Assembly: GCF_000829435.1 (NCBI RefSeq)
Contig: NZ_JXRP01000018.1
Coordinates: 124,001 to 188,000, forward strand
DNA: 64,000 bases
Source of the DNA: Jeotgalibacillus soli
Lineage (GTDB): Bacteria > Bacillota > Bacilli > Bacillales > Jeotgalibacillaceae
Direction: 5' to 3'
Shown: one piece after another, positions 42,682-51,771 of the stretch
Layout of the letters: each line of letters starts with the position of its first letter
Numbering within the stretch: position 1 is the first letter of the stretch
Program-made: the position numbers and the translations under genes
The notes under the pieces: model-generated
Told to the model about the DNA's origin: nothing
Seen by the model: the letters and a program-made list of their open reading frames with translations, nothing else
Database searches by the model: none

Positions 42682-44031
42682 ATGGCATTTGAAGGATTAG
42701 CCGACCGACTGCAAGGCTCCATACAAAAGATTCGTGGAAAAGGTAAAGTAAACGAGTCAGATGTCAAGGAAATGATGCGTGAAGTACGTCTTGCTCTTTT
42801 GGAGGCGGATGTTAACTTCAAGGTCGTTAAAAACTTTGTCAAGCGAGTGAGTGAAAGAGCAGTTGGCCAAGAGGTCATGAAAAGTTTAACCCCTGGTCAA
42901 CAGATCATTAAAGTGGTTAAGGAAGAACTAACCGAGTTGATGGGGGGAGAGCAAAGTCAGATTGCTGTTTCTAAGAGGCCGCCAACTGTTATTATGATGG
43001 TTGGGTTGCAGGGTGCAGGTAAAACGACAACTACTGGTAAACTAGCGAACCTTCTACGGAAAAAGCATAATCGCAAGCCTTTGCTTGTTGCCGCCGATAT
43101 TTATCGCCCTGCAGCGATAAAACAGCTCGAAACACTTGGCAACCAGCTTGACCTTCCTGTCTTTTCGATGGGAGATCAAGTAAGCCCTATTGATATTGCG
43201 CGACAAGGGATTGAAAAGGCGAAAGAAGATCATTTGGATTACGTCTTAATTGATACGGCAGGTCGACTGCATGTTGACGAGACATTAATGGATGAGCTTA
43301 AACAGATTAAAGAGCTTTCATCTCCGGATGAAATTTTCCTTGTCGTTGATGCGATGACGGGTCAAGACGCAGTAAATGTTGCTCAAAACTTCGATGAAGC
43401 TCTTGGGGTAACGGGGGTCGTTTTAACAAAGCTTGATGGTGATACACGTGGTGGTGCAGCGCTTTCTATCCGTGCAGTAACAGAAAAACCGATTAAATTT
43501 GTTGGGATGGGCGAAAAAATGGATGCGCTTGAAGCCTTTCATCCGGAACGAATGGCTTCAAGAATATTAGGTATGGGTGATATGCTTTCGCTCATCGAGA
43601 AAGCTCAAACGAATATCGATGAAGAGAAAGCTAAAGAGATGGAGAAGAAGCTGCGTACAGCTACTTTCACACTCGATGACTTTTTAGAGCAGCTTGGCCA
43701 AGTTAAGCAAATGGGCCCGCTTGATGAATTAATCAAGATGATTCCGGGTGCAAATAAAATGAAGGGGTTAGATAACCTTCAGGTTGACGGTAAACAGCTT
43801 GGCCATGTTGAAGCGATTATTCAATCCATGACAAACGCTGAAAAAGAACAGCCCGAAATCATCAATGCGAGCAGGAGAAAGCGTATTGCTCGCGGAAGCG
43901 GTCGTACGATTCAAGAAGTAAATCGGCTCTTGAAGCAGTTTGAGGAAATGAAAAAGATGATGAAGCAGATGACGAATATGCAGCAAAAAGGCAAAAAACG
44001 CGGCGGATTCAACTTCCCATTCATGAAGTAA
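42682..44031 (+). CDS. ffh: Signal recognition particle protein Ffh
   Basis: 449 aa. N domain, GTPase domain with G1 GLQGAGKT at 108-115, DTAGRL and TKLDGDTRGGA, and a methionine-rich M domain from about 300 that binds signal peptides and 4.5S/6S-type SRP RNA (RRKRIARGSGRTIQEVN). Ends in a basic tail. Fourteen bases after ylxM, with AGGAGG upstream. Confidence 0.98.
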   Translation: MAFEGLADRLQGSIQKIRGKGKVNESDVKEMMREVRLALLEADVNFKVVKNFVKRVSERAVGQEVMKSLTPGQQIIKVVKEELTELMGGEQSQIAVSKRPPTVIMMVGLQGAGKTTTTGKLANLLRKKHNRKPLLVAADIYRPAAIKQLETLGNQLDLPVFSMGDQVSPIDIARQGIEKAKEDHLDYVLIDTAGRLHVDETLMDELKQIKELSSPDEIFLVVDAMTGQDAVNVAQNFDEALGVTGVVLTKLDGDTRGGAALSIRAVTEKPIKFVGMGEKMDALEAFHPERMASRILGMGDMLSLIEKAQTNIDEEKAKEMEKKLRTATFTLDDFLEQLGQVKQMGPLDELIKMIPGANKMKGLDNLQVDGKQLGHVEAIIQSMTNAEKEQPEIINASRRKRIARGSGRTIQEVNRLLKQFEEMKKMMKQMTNMQQKGKKRGGFNFPFMK

Positions 44032-44032
44032 G

Positions 44033-44054
44033 CCGATTTTTGACAAAAAAATCG
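44033..44054 (+). terminator. Hairpin after ffh, weak terminator
   Basis: CCGATTTTT (44033-44041) pairs with AAAAATCGG (44046-44054). No T run follows, so its role as terminator is doubtful. Confidence 0.4.
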
Positions 44055-44073
44055 GTGTGTTAAGAAAAAAGAC

Positions 44074-44102
44074 TTTACAAAGGATCAAACCCTTGATATT
44101 AT
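44074..44102 (+). promoter_or_regulatory. Sigma-A promoter for rpsP-khpA
   Basis: TTTACA (44074-44079), 17 bases, TATTAT (44097-44102), 39 bases before the rpsP start. An overlapping TATACT (44100-44105) is an alternative -10. Confidence 0.7.
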
Positions 44103-44140
44103 ACTATCTTGTGTGAAACTATTCGGAGGTGCAATTAAAA

Positions 44141-44413
44141 ATGGCAGTAAAAATTCGTTTAAAGCGTATGGGAGCAAACAAAAACCCATTCTATCGTATT
44201 GTAGTAGCAGATTCTCGTTCACCACGTGATGGACGTTTCATTGAAATAGTTGGAACGTACAATCCAGTTGCGAACCCAGCAATTGTTGACCTTAAAGAAG
44301 ATCTTATTCTTAAATGGATGCACGATGGCGCTAAGCCATCTGATACAGTTCGTAACTTGCTATCAAATGAAGGCATCATGGAAAAATTCCATAATGCTAA
44401 ATTAGGCAAGTAA
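44141..44413 (+). CDS. rpsP: 30S ribosomal protein S16
   Basis: 90 aa starting [20 protein letters not shown], the full S16. ATG 44141 follows GGAGGTG by nine bases; the in-frame ATG 44129 (MQLK...) would lie on the ribosome site. khpA follows 11 bases later. Confidence 0.98.
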   Translation: MAVKIRLKRMGANKNPFYRIVVADSRSPRDGRFIEIVGTYNPVANPAIVDLKEDLILKWMHDGAKPSDTVRNLLSNEGIMEKFHNAKLGK

Positions 44414-44424
44414 GAGACTCGTAC

Positions 44425-44661
44425 ATGAGAGAGCTTATCGAAACGATTGTCAAGCCTCTTGTTGATCACCCGGAAGCCGTGAGTGTTGAACGATCTGAAA
44501 ATGACCGCGTCATCACATACCGCTTATTCGTCCACAAAGACGATATGGGGAAAGTCATAGGGAAACAAGGCAGAGTTGCGAAAGCCATACGTACAGTCAC
44601 TTATGCCGGTGCCGGAGTGCAGCAGCAAAAGCGAACAGTAATTGAAATAGTGGACCAATGA
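44425..44661 (+). CDS. khpA: KH-domain RNA-binding protein KhpA
   Basis: 78 aa, single type II KH domain with the GxxG loop in GKVIGKQGRVAKAIRT. Partner of Jag/KhpB in controlling cell length and small RNAs in Gram-positives; the B. subtilis name is ylqC. The ribosome site is weak (TAAGAGA), consistent with coupling to rpsP. Confidence 0.94.
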   Translation: MRELIETIVKPLVDHPEAVSVERSENDRVITYRLFVHKDDMGKVIGKQGRVAKAIRTVTYAGAGVQQQKRTVIEIVDQ

Positions 44662-44687
44662 AAGGGAGGACATGTCCTCCCTTTTTC
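44661..44687 (+). terminator. Terminator after khpA
   Basis: Perfect palindrome 44661-44684 (AAAGGGAGGAC / GTCCTCCCTTT around AT) followed by T. It begins within the khpA stop codon. Confidence 0.88.
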
Positions 44688-44722
44688 CATATGGACATAA
44701 TCCTGTAAAGGAGCGTGCATGA

Positions 44723-45115
44723 ATGAAGATTATTCAAAAGGCTGTCGTGAAAGAGATTATGACGAATGCTTCTAAAGCTAAGTTGCAGCAATCCATGACC
44801 AGTAAAATTGATCGAGCTGAAAAAGAGTGTGAACAGCTTCGGTTTCAGCAAAAAAAACTGGAAAAACAGTTTGAGCGGTCAACTGAAAATGTAAAAGGTA
44901 AAATTCAACAGGAGCTTGCCAAACGAGTGCAGTTCATTCGTACGACAACCGCACAGTTAGCAGCGATTAAAGAAATACCGCTTGGAACAGAATATACGCA
45001 CTCAGAAACGGAAACGCTAATAGAGCTAGAGGTAGGTTCTGCATGGCATCCAGACCAAAAACCGGTGATCGTCATTGAAGACGGGATCGTCAAAGAGATA
45101 CGACAGAGGTGGTAA
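44723..45115 (+). CDS. ylqD: YlqD-family protein of unknown function
   Basis: 130 aa. The central part (about 25-75) is a predicted coiled coil rich in K, E, Q and R. The C-terminal part is a short beta-rich segment ([21 protein letters not shown]). Conserved position between khpA and rimM across Bacillaceae, but no known function. ATG 44723 follows AAAGGAG. It overlaps no known domain in my reading beyond the YlqD family itself. Confidence 0.88.
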   Translation: MKIIQKAVVKEIMTNASKAKLQQSMTSKIDRAEKECEQLRFQQKKLEKQFERSTENVKGKIQQELAKRVQFIRTTTAQLAAIKEIPLGTEYTHSETETLIELEVGSAWHPDQKPVIVIEDGIVKEIRQRW

Positions 45116-45120
45116 GAATA

Positions 45121-45636
45121 ATGAGCAAATGGTTTAATGTTGGGAAAATAGTTAATACTCATGGCATACGCGGAGAAGTGCGTGTCATTTCAAGAACGGA
45201 CTTCCCGGATGAGCGATATGTACCTGGAAACGTTCTTTTTTTATTTTTAGCAAATAAAGATGAACCGATTTCTTTAACAATAAAAAGTCATCGTAAGCAT
45301 AAGAATTTCGATCTCCTTCAGTTTGAAGGCTATGATAATGTAAACCAGGTCGAGCCTTTTAGAGAAGGGATGCTCAAGATCACAGAAGAGCAAATGGGAA
45401 CATTAGATGATCATGAGTTTTACTATCATGAAATTATCAGCTGCTTGGTTGTAACAACCGAAGGAGAAGAAATAGGAGAGATTAAAGAAATTTTATCTCC
45501 TGGTGCGAATGATGTGTGGGTAGTAAAAGGAAAAGACGGCAAGGAAGTATTAATTCCATATATTGAGTCTGTTGTGAAGAAGGTAGATGTAGATAAAAAG
45601 GTCGTGACCATTGAAGTTATTGAGGGCCTTTTGTGA
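45121..45636 (+). CDS. rimM: Ribosome maturation factor RimM
   Basis: 171 aa. N-terminal RimM domain with [16 protein letters not shown] and C-terminal PRC-barrel ([27 protein letters not shown]). It binds S19 to assist 30S head assembly. ATG 45121 after AGAGGTGG; ATG/GTG candidates upstream (45109) lie in the ylqD end. Its stop overlaps trmD. Confidence 0.97.
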   Translation: MSKWFNVGKIVNTHGIRGEVRVISRTDFPDERYVPGNVLFLFLANKDEPISLTIKSHRKHKNFDLLQFEGYDNVNQVEPFREGMLKITEEQMGTLDDHEFYYHEIISCLVVTTEGEEIGEIKEILSPGANDVWVVKGKDGKEVLIPYIESVVKKVDVDKKVVTIEVIEGLL

Positions 45637-46382
45637 TGAGGATTGATGTGCTTTCTCTATTTCCTCCAATGTTCGAAGGGGTATTTGGAGAGTCAATCTT
45701 AAAAAAAGCACAGGAAAAAAAAGCGGTCGAGCTAAATGTGATAAATTTCCGTGACTTCTCACCAAATCGACATAATAATGTTGACGACTACCCATATGGG
45801 GGAGGAGCTGGGATGGTATTAAAGCCGGAGCCGATCTTCGAAGCAATTGATCATGTAACAACTTCAAAAGCAAGCTCGCCGCGTATTGTCCTAATGTGTC
45901 CGCAGGGAGAACGCTTCACTCAGCGAAAAGCAGAAGAGCTCGCCAAGGAGGAGCATTTAGTTTTTATTTGTGGTCACTATGAAGGCTATGATGAGCGGAT
46001 CCGAGAGCATCTAGTTACAGACGAAATTTCAATCGGTGATTTTGTTTTAACAGGAGGAGAGCTTGGTGCAATGGTTGTGATCGACAGTGTAGTACGTTTA
46101 TTGCCTGAAGTGCTTGGGAATGAGGAATCTTCTGTAAAGGATTCTTTTTCAAGCGGTTTACTGGAGCATCCACACTATACACGCCCTGCAGAATACAAAG
46201 GAATGAAGGTACCTTCTGTTTTAATATCAGGGAATCATGCTCATATTGAAGAATGGCGTGAAAAAGAATCTCTAAAGAGAACGTGGCAAAGAAGACCTGA
46301 TCTTTTAACTAGCTATCCTTTAACTGATCAGCATAAAAAATGGATCAAAGAATGGGAAAAAGACAAAAACATGCTTGAATGA
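45636..46382 (+). CDS. trmD: tRNA (guanine-37-N1)-methyltransferase
   Basis: 248 aa SPOUT methyltransferase preventing +1 frameshifting. The N-terminus [23 protein letters not shown], and the trefoil-knot SAM site [13 protein letters not shown] and [14 protein letters not shown] are all present. ATG 45636 (TGATG overlap with rimM) is preferred over GTG 45633. Confidence 0.97.
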   Translation: MRIDVLSLFPPMFEGVFGESILKKAQEKKAVELNVINFRDFSPNRHNNVDDYPYGGGAGMVLKPEPIFEAIDHVTTSKASSPRIVLMCPQGERFTQRKAEELAKEEHLVFICGHYEGYDERIREHLVTDEISIGDFVLTGGELGAMVVIDSVVRLLPEVLGNEESSVKDSFSSGLLEHPHYTRPAEYKGMKVPSVLISGNHAHIEEWREKESLKRTWQRRPDLLTSYPLTDQHKKWIKEWEKDKNMLE

Positions 46383-46403
46383 TTAATAGGTGTATGCTAT
46401 TAT
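46375..46403 (+). promoter_or_regulatory. Sigma-A promoter for rplS
   Basis: TTGAAT (46375-46380), 17 bases, TATTAT (46398-46403), with TG one base before the -10. The -35 lies in the last codons of trmD. Confidence 0.8.
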
Positions 46404-46409
46404 TGTGTT

Positions 46410-46500
46410 TGTGCCAAGAATCGCAAACGCGTTTTCTGGTCATTGAAAACGATGTTCCGCTGTAAAGGAAATAGAGGACAAGAGCATCTGTTGGAAGGAG
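46410..46500 (+). ncRNA. Probable rplS (L19) leader RNA
   Basis: About 90 transcribed bases precede the rplS ribosome site, longer than other leaders here. Repeated GAAAACG/CGTTTTC segments (46428-46454) can pair. A structured L19 leader is described for Bacillus; I place this one by position and weak structure only. Confidence 0.45.
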
Positions 46501-46509
46501 ATGAAATCG

Positions 46510-46854
46510 ATGCAAAACTTGATTCAAGAAATTACTCAAGAACAATTACGTACGGACCTTCCGTCTTTCAAGCCTGGTGATACTGTTAAAGTACACGTTA
46601 AGGTTGTTGAGGGAACTCGTGAGCGTATTCAAGTGTATGAAGGCGTAGTAATCAAACGTCGTGGTGGTGGAGTAAGTGAAACTTTCACCGTTCGTAAGGT
46701 ATCTTACGGAGTTGGAGTTGAACGTACATTCCCTGTACACACACCAAAGATCGCTAGACTTGAAGTTGTGCGTCGCGGTAAAGTTCGTCGTGCGAAACTT
46801 TACTACCTACGCAATCTGCGTGGTAAAGCGGCTCGTATTAAAGAAATTCGCTAA
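46510..46854 (+). CDS. rplS: 50S ribosomal protein L19
   Basis: 114 aa, [20 protein letters not shown]..., ending [12 protein letters not shown], a full L19 located at the 30S-50S interface. ATG 46510 lies nine bases after AAGGAGA; the ATG 46501 overlaps that site. Own promoter and terminator make it a single-gene unit. Confidence 0.98.
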   Translation: MQNLIQEITQEQLRTDLPSFKPGDTVKVHVKVVEGTRERIQVYEGVVIKRRGGGVSETFTVRKVSYGVGVERTFPVHTPKIARLEVVRRGKVRRAKLYYLRNLRGKAARIKEIR

Positions 46855-46867
46855 TACCTTAATGAGG

Positions 46868-46898
46868 AAAAGGAGCTTGCCTGCAAGCTCCTTTTTCT
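46868..46898 (+). terminator. Terminator after rplS
   Basis: AAAAGGAGCTTGC (46868-46880) and GCAAGCTCCTTTT (46883-46895), 13 perfect pairs, then T. Confidence 0.9.
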
Positions 46899-46937
46899 AT
46901 GGAGAGAATAATGTAATAAGTTGATTATAGCAATTTA

Positions 46938-46946
46938 TGGTATAAT
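46938..46946 (+). promoter_or_regulatory. Candidate lepB promoter, extended -10
   Basis: TGG followed by TATAAT (46941-46946), 45 bases before the lepB start. TTGATT at 46921-46926 is only 14 bases away, so the extended -10 probably dominates. Confidence 0.55.
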
Positions 46947-46990
46947 GGTGGGTGGAAGTTTCTATAAGCGTTTAATGAGGATGTCAGGGG

Positions 46991-47554
46991 TTGAATCTGT
47001 TGAGTAAAGCAAAAAATGAGTGGTGGGAATGGACAAAGGCTTTATTGATTGCTGTATCTTTGGCAGCCCTAATACGGTTCTTTTTGTTCACACCAATCGT
47101 TGTTGATGGGTTATCAATGATGCCCACATTACAAAACGGAGATCGCATGATCGTGAGTAAAATGGATTATAAACTATCATCACCGAAACGCTTTGATGTG
47201 GTTGTTTTTCACGCTCCAGAGCAGAAGGACTACATTAAACGTGTGATTGGCTTGCCTGGTGACTCGATTGAGTTTAAGGATGACCAGCTATACATAAATA
47301 ACACCCTGATAGACGAACCTTATTTAGAAGGATATAAAGTACAATTGTCGAATGGCAAGCTAACAGAAGATTTTTCACTCGATCAAATTATAGGACAGTC
47401 GATCGTTCCAGAAGGCGAGCTGTTTGTCATGGGGGATAACCGCAGATTTAGTAAAGACAGTCGCCATATTGGAACAGTTCCAATTGAAGAAGTTGTTGGC
47501 AGTACAAGTTTTGTATTTTGGCCTATTCAAGAGATCAGGCTAATCGATCGTTAA
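46991..47554 (+). CDS. lepB: Signal peptidase I
   Basis: Membrane serine-lysine protease that cleaves Sec/Tat signal peptides on the outer face. 187 aa. One N-terminal membrane helix (about 16-33), Ser42 in GLSMMPTL as nucleophile and Lys83 in YIKRVIGLPGDS as base; C-terminal MGDNRRFSKDSRH completes the family boxes. TTG is the start, either 46991 (GAGG ten bases upstream) or 47000 (AGGGG nine bases upstream). B. subtilis has several sip genes; the copy number here is unknown. Confidence 0.95.
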   Translation: MNLLSKAKNEWWEWTKALLIAVSLAALIRFFLFTPIVVDGLSMMPTLQNGDRMIVSKMDYKLSSPKRFDVVVFHAPEQKDYIKRVIGLPGDSIEFKDDQLYINNTLIDEPYLEGYKVQLSNGKLTEDFSLDQIIGQSIVPEGELFVMGDNRRFSKDSRHIGTVPIEEVVGSTSFVFWPIQEIRLIDR

Positions 47555-47590
47555 GTTTATATCGTTTATATGTAAAGAAGGAGTGACAGC

Positions 47591-48466
47591 ATGACCATAC
47601 AATGGTTTCCTGGCCACATGGCAAAGGCGAGACGTCAAGTAACAGAAAAATTAAAGCTTGTAGATATTGTTTTTGAATTAGTAGATGCAAGAATACCGAT
47701 CTCTTCCAGAAATCCAATGATTGATGAAATCATTCAGCAAAAGTCTCGTCTAATTTTAATCAATAAAGCAGATATGGCAGACCCTGTAAGAACAAAGCAG
47801 TGGGTGGCCTATTTTGAAAACCAAGGTATTCGAGCGCTACCGATCAATGCTGATAAAGGAGTAGGATTAAAGGAAATTCAGCGAGTAACGATGGAGATTC
47901 TCAAAGAAAAATGGGATCGTATGATAGCGAAAGGAATACGCCCAAGAGCTGTGAGAGCAATGATTGTTGGGATTCCTAATGTTGGTAAATCGACATTAAT
48001 CAATCGTCTGGTGAAAAAAAATATTGCGAAAACAGGAAATACTCCAGGTGTTACAAAAGCTCAACAGTGGATCAAAGTAGGAAAAGAGATGGAACTTCTT
48101 GACACCCCGGGAATACTTTGGCCGAAATTTGAAGATCAGCAAGTGGGATATCGTCTTGCATTAACAGGAGCGATAAAAGATACGTTGCTTAATCTGCAAG
48201 ATATTTCTATGTACGCGCTCAAATTTCTGGAAGCCTATTATCCGGAACGCTTAATGTCCCGTTATGATCTAACAGAAATTCCTGAAGATGTAGTTGAACT
48301 TTATGAAGCGATCGGCAGAAGAAGGGGTACATTAATGGCGGGTGGAGTCGTTGACTTTGACAAAACGGCAGACCTGATCGTACGTGATGTAAGAAATGTG
48401 CAATTTGGACCGTTGACATTTGACTTAGACGTGCTTGATGATGGTGACCATGAAGAGAAAGAATGA
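47591..48466 (+). CDS. rbgA: Ribosome biogenesis GTPase A
   Basis: Late 50S assembly GTPase (YlqF). 291 aa, circularly permuted: NKADMAD (G4) comes before G1 GIPNVGKS (127-134) and DTPG (G3). The N-terminal WFPGHMAKA motif is typical. The C-terminal ANTAR-like helical domain contacts rRNA. ATG 47591 follows AAGGAGTG. Encoded near rplS, rimM and rnhB, a ribosome-assembly neighbourhood. Confidence 0.97.
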   Translation: MTIQWFPGHMAKARRQVTEKLKLVDIVFELVDARIPISSRNPMIDEIIQQKSRLILINKADMADPVRTKQWVAYFENQGIRALPINADKGVGLKEIQRVTMEILKEKWDRMIAKGIRPRAVRAMIVGIPNVGKSTLINRLVKKNIAKTGNTPGVTKAQQWIKVGKEMELLDTPGILWPKFEDQQVGYRLALTGAIKDTLLNLQDISMYALKFLEAYYPERLMSRYDLTEIPEDVVELYEAIGRRRGTLMAGGVVDFDKTADLIVRDVRNVQFGPLTFDLDVLDDGDHEEKE

Positions 48467-48491
48467 CCCTGTAGCTGCAGGGTCTTTATTT
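48465..48491 (+). terminator. Terminator after rbgA
   Basis: GACCCTG (48465-48471) with CAGGGTC (48478-48484), then TTTATTT. Overlaps the rbgA stop. Confidence 0.8.
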
Positions 48492-48531
48492 AATTTATTT
48501 ACAGCCGATATTATGTATAAGGATGATTAAA

Positions 48532-49302
48532 TTGAAAAATACAATTAAAGAAATAGCAGAAGCACTTCGTTCGATGGAAGATGACAAGGATCCGAGAATT
48601 CATGTCTGGGAGCAAGATGACAGAAAAGGTGTAAATCGATTAATCAAGTCCTTTCGAACCAGACTTGAAAGAGTACAAAAAGAACACGAGCGTTTTATTG
48701 ACATGACGGCCTTTGAGATGAGTGCTAGAGAAAACGGGTACAAACTTATAGCAGGCATAGATGAAGTCGGCAGAGGACCGCTTGCAGGTCCTGTAGTAGC
48801 TGCTGCTGTAGTCTTGCCAGATGCGTTTTATTTGCCAGGACTTGATGATTCCAAAAAATTGAGCAATACAAAAAAGCTGGAGCTGTATGAAACAATCCAA
48901 CAGCGTGCACTGGGAATTGGAGTTGGTTTTGCAAGTGCAAAAGAAATTGACGATGTAAATATTTATCAAGCGACAAAATTGGCCATGCTACGAGCCCTGG
49001 GAGAGATGAAAGTATCACCTGACATGCTGTTGATCGATGCGATGACGCTGGATATTGGAATTGAACAGCAATCAATCATAAAAGGAGATGCCAGAAGTGT
49101 GAGCATCGCTGCAGCATCCGTAATCGCTAAAGTGACGCGGGATCGCTTCATGACTGAACTTGCTAAACAATATCCATATTACCGGTTCGAGCAAAATGTA
49201 GGCTATGGTACGAAGGAGCATCTTGAAGGACTCAAGCAGCATGGACCGATTAAAGAGCATCGATTTAGTTTTGAACCGATTAAATCCTTTAAGAATGAGT
49301 AG
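48532..49302 (+). CDS. rnhB: Ribonuclease HII
   Basis: Cleaves RNA in RNA-DNA hybrids and single ribonucleotides. About 256 aa. Catalytic IAGIDEVGRGPLAGPV (Asp and Glu), DSKKLS and LIDAMTL carry the acidic residues, with a ~70-residue N-terminal substrate-binding extension typical of Bacillus RnhB. TTG 48532, seven bases after AAGGAT, is preferred to ATG 48523, which lies on that ribosome site. Confidence 0.95.
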   Translation: MKNTIKEIAEALRSMEDDKDPRIHVWEQDDRKGVNRLIKSFRTRLERVQKEHERFIDMTAFEMSARENGYKLIAGIDEVGRGPLAGPVVAAAVVLPDAFYLPGLDDSKKLSNTKKLELYETIQQRALGIGVGFASAKEIDDVNIYQATKLAMLRALGEMKVSPDMLLIDAMTLDIGIEQQSIIKGDARSVSIAAASVIAKVTRDRFMTELAKQYPYYRFEQNVGYGTKEHLEGLKQHGPIKEHRFSFEPIKSFKNE

Positions 49303-49330
49303 AGTAATCGACGACTAGGGAGGAAATTCT

Positions 49331-51283
49331 ATGACGTCATCAACGATTCTGAGTGGCCTAAGAACACCAGGATTAAATAATGAGAGACAGCAGAACCATC
49401 CTTTATTAAAGGATGGTCAAATCGTTTTCAGTATAATAAAAAAACAGTTACCTAACCAAATGGCCGAAGTTCAAATTGGGGAGCAGCGTTTGATCGCGAA
49501 GCTTTCAACACCTTTAAGTGTGGGAGATCGTCAATGGGTACAAGCCACTCAAAATGGTCATGTTATAGAGCTAAAAGCGATAGCAGCGCCGTCCAATGCG
49601 GGATCGAACGGAAAGATGGTAAATAGCCTTCTTGAGCATCTTGGAGTGCTTAAAACAACAGAAATGCGCAGTCTTGTGGCAGAAATGGTCAAAGCACAGT
49701 GGCCAATGAATAAACAGATTTTGTCACACGCAAGTGAATGGCTTTCTACATCCGCCAATAAAGGTGAAGCACTGGAAGTCATCCGCTTAATGATGACGAA
49801 AAATCTTCCATTTTCTCAAGAAGTTTTTTCCGCTTTGAAAATGGGAAACGAATCATTTAGTACTTCCATTACAGCACAGCTTAACCATCTTGGACAGCTG
49901 TTACAAAAAGAACCTTCCTCCCCTGTTATTGTAAGGGCTTTGGCCGCAATTGAAACAGTGGAGGCACCGTTTCAAAAACAGATAATTCAGCAGGTCATTT
50001 CGAATGCAATTGCTGCACTTTCTGATTCAACTCTCCCATCTTCTTTTAGAGCTTCAGCTCTGCAATTGCTGCAGGACATGCAAGTTATTCCAAAAGCAGC
50101 AACCCTATCTACATGGATAGGACAATCCATGCGAGCAAGTATAAATGATGTTGAACCAATATCAGCAGTAAACCAAGCTATAATACAAATCTCGAAAAAT
50201 CATAGCCAGCCATCCGCCAGTAAAGTGCTTCAGAACGAATTACAGCAGCTGCAGCAAACGATCACTGATTTACCTGCACGCGGGAGCTTACAAGAAAAGG
50301 TAACGAATATACTGGGGTCTATAGAGAAGTCAGTCAGCCTCCTTCAAAATAGGAAAGGTGGACAAGTTGTAGCTGAACAAATCTTTAGTACCATGATAAA
50401 AGGGCAGGCGCTTGTTAATCAAATGATTTCAGCAGATCCACATACTGGTAGGGAAATGCCCTTGAATGAACTGAAAACAAACGTATTAATGGATTTATTA
50501 TCTCAACGAGGATCGAATCAAGCTATGACCCAGCAGTTATTTACTAATGCTTTGAAATCAATTCAACTAAAAAACTCTATGGCGATGCCTAATTCAGCAG
50601 AATCCCTCCTTTTATCATTATCAAATCAGGCTGAGAATACCATGAGCCAGCAATTTAACGGGAAAATGATAGAGTCGATGATGCGGCAGGTTTTTGATTC
50701 AATGGGTATCGACTATGAAGCAAAACTTGCACGCATGTCTCTCCCTTTAGAAAAAATCACAGAAAGTTTGAAGCCACAGCTTCTAGGCCTAATAAACGAC
50801 CCGCTGGTTAGTGATCAGACGAAAGATGCAGCAGAAAGTATTCTGTTGAAGTTTAACGGACAACAGCTTCTCTCCTCTGAAAACGGTCCGTTTCAGCAAA
50901 TAATCTATCAACTACCATTTTCTTTTCTAGGACAACAAATAGATATGACCATGCAGTGGACGGGTCATAAGCGCAAGAATGGCAAGTTGGATCCGGATCA
51001 TGCCAGAGTACTATTTTATTTGAATCTTTCTGCTTTAAGTGAGACGGTAATTGATATGCAGGTACAAAATCGTATCATTTCTATTAATATCTATAATCAG
51101 GCTGATAATTTGAAAGAATTGGCAGAACCATTCACTCCTATTCTAAAAAAAAATCTGGAGAAAATGAAGTATCAGCTCTCTTCGGTTCAATTTATTTCGA
51201 CAAAGGAAATAGAGGCTCCTATTATCAATCCGGTTGTTGATCAGCTGCAGTCATTATACTCGGGAGTGGATATTAGAATATGA
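49331..51283 (+). CDS. ylqG: YlqG-like protein with FliK-type C-terminal (hook-length control) domain
   Basis: 650 aa hypothetical. The N-terminal 90 residues form a beta-rich domain (VFSIIKKQLPNQMAEVQIG). A long Q-, S- and A-rich helical middle follows (about 100-480). The C-terminal ~130 residues (QLPFSFLGQQIDMTMQWTG... to ...VQFIST) read like the flagellar hook-length control domain of FliK. No signal peptide or membrane helix. It overlaps the FhlB-like gene downstream by four bases. Position matches ylqG of B. subtilis. The FliK similarity is my judgement from pattern, not a search. Confidence 0.75.
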   Translation: MTSSTILSGLRTPGLNNERQQNHPLLKDGQIVFSIIKKQLPNQMAEVQIGEQRLIAKLSTPLSVGDRQWVQATQNGHVIELKAIAAPSNAGSNGKMVNSLLEHLGVLKTTEMRSLVAEMVKAQWPMNKQILSHASEWLSTSANKGEALEVIRLMMTKNLPFSQEVFSALKMGNESFSTSITAQLNHLGQLLQKEPSSPVIVRALAAIETVEAPFQKQIIQQVISNAIAALSDSTLPSSFRASALQLLQDMQVIPKAATLSTWIGQSMRASINDVEPISAVNQAIIQISKNHSQPSASKVLQNELQQLQQTITDLPARGSLQEKVTNILGSIEKSVSLLQNRKGGQVVAEQIFSTMIKGQALVNQMISADPHTGREMPLNELKTNVLMDLLSQRGSNQAMTQQLFTNALKSIQLKNSMAMPNSAESLLLSLSNQAENTMSQQFNGKMIESMMRQVFDSMGIDYEAKLARMSLPLEKITESLKPQLLGLINDPLVSDQTKDAAESILLKFNGQQLLSSENGPFQQIIYQLPFSFLGQQIDMTMQWTGHKRKNGKLDPDHARVLFYLNLSALSETVIDMQVQNRIISINIYNQADNLKELAEPFTPILKKNLEKMKYQLSSVQFISTKEIEAPIINPVVDQLQSLYSGVDIRI

Positions 51284-51588
51284 ATAAAACGGAAAAATAT
51301 CAAAGGAAAGAAGCGGTTGCATTATCTTATCGTCCGGAAAATCATGACGCTCCTACAATAACTGCTAAAGGAAAAGGCAAAATAGCTGAAGCGATTGTGT
51401 CAAAAGCCCTTGAAAACGACATTCCAATACAGGAAGATGCTAGTTTAGTAGAACTTTTAGGAAAGCTTGAAATTAATGACTCTATTCCAGATGAGCTATA
51501 TCAAGCAGTCGCGGAGGTGTTTGCCTTTGTATATCGCCTTGATCAGGACACCCAGCAGAATAAAAAAACCAGGAAAATTGATGGGTAA
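51280..51588 (+). CDS. ylqH: FlhB C-terminal-domain homologue (FhlB/YlqH-like)
   Basis: 102 aa. AVALSYRPENHDAPTITAKGKGKIAEAI and IPDELYQAVAEVFAFVYRLDQ match the cytoplasmic C-terminal domain of the flagellar export switch FlhB. The membrane part and the NPTH autocleavage site are absent, the sequence beginning just after where that site would be. ATGA overlap with ylqG suggests they act together, perhaps in type III export or an uncharacterised secretion step. Confidence 0.85.
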   Translation: MNKTEKYQRKEAVALSYRPENHDAPTITAKGKGKIAEAIVSKALENDIPIQEDASLVELLGKLEINDSIPDELYQAVAEVFAFVYRLDQDTQQNKKTRKIDG

Positions 51589-51696
51589 AGTATTTTATAA
51601 TAACTGCAAAATATATTATTTTTAGTTAAATGATGTAATAAATAAACCTTGTTTTTAAAAAAATTGTAGCTTTTTTCACAATATAGTCATAAAAGG

Positions 51697-51726
51697 TAGA
51701 CAGATGAACGGTAATTTTTATACAAT
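51697..51726 (+). promoter_or_regulatory. Candidate sigma-A promoter for sucCD
   Basis: TAGACA (51697-51702), 18 bases, TACAAT (51721-51726), 45 bases before sucC in an AT-rich gap of 183 bases that holds no gene. Confidence 0.6.
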
Positions 51727-51771
51727 GAAAGCGCAGTCTATTTTCAAAAGAGTTTGATAGGAGGACGGAAG

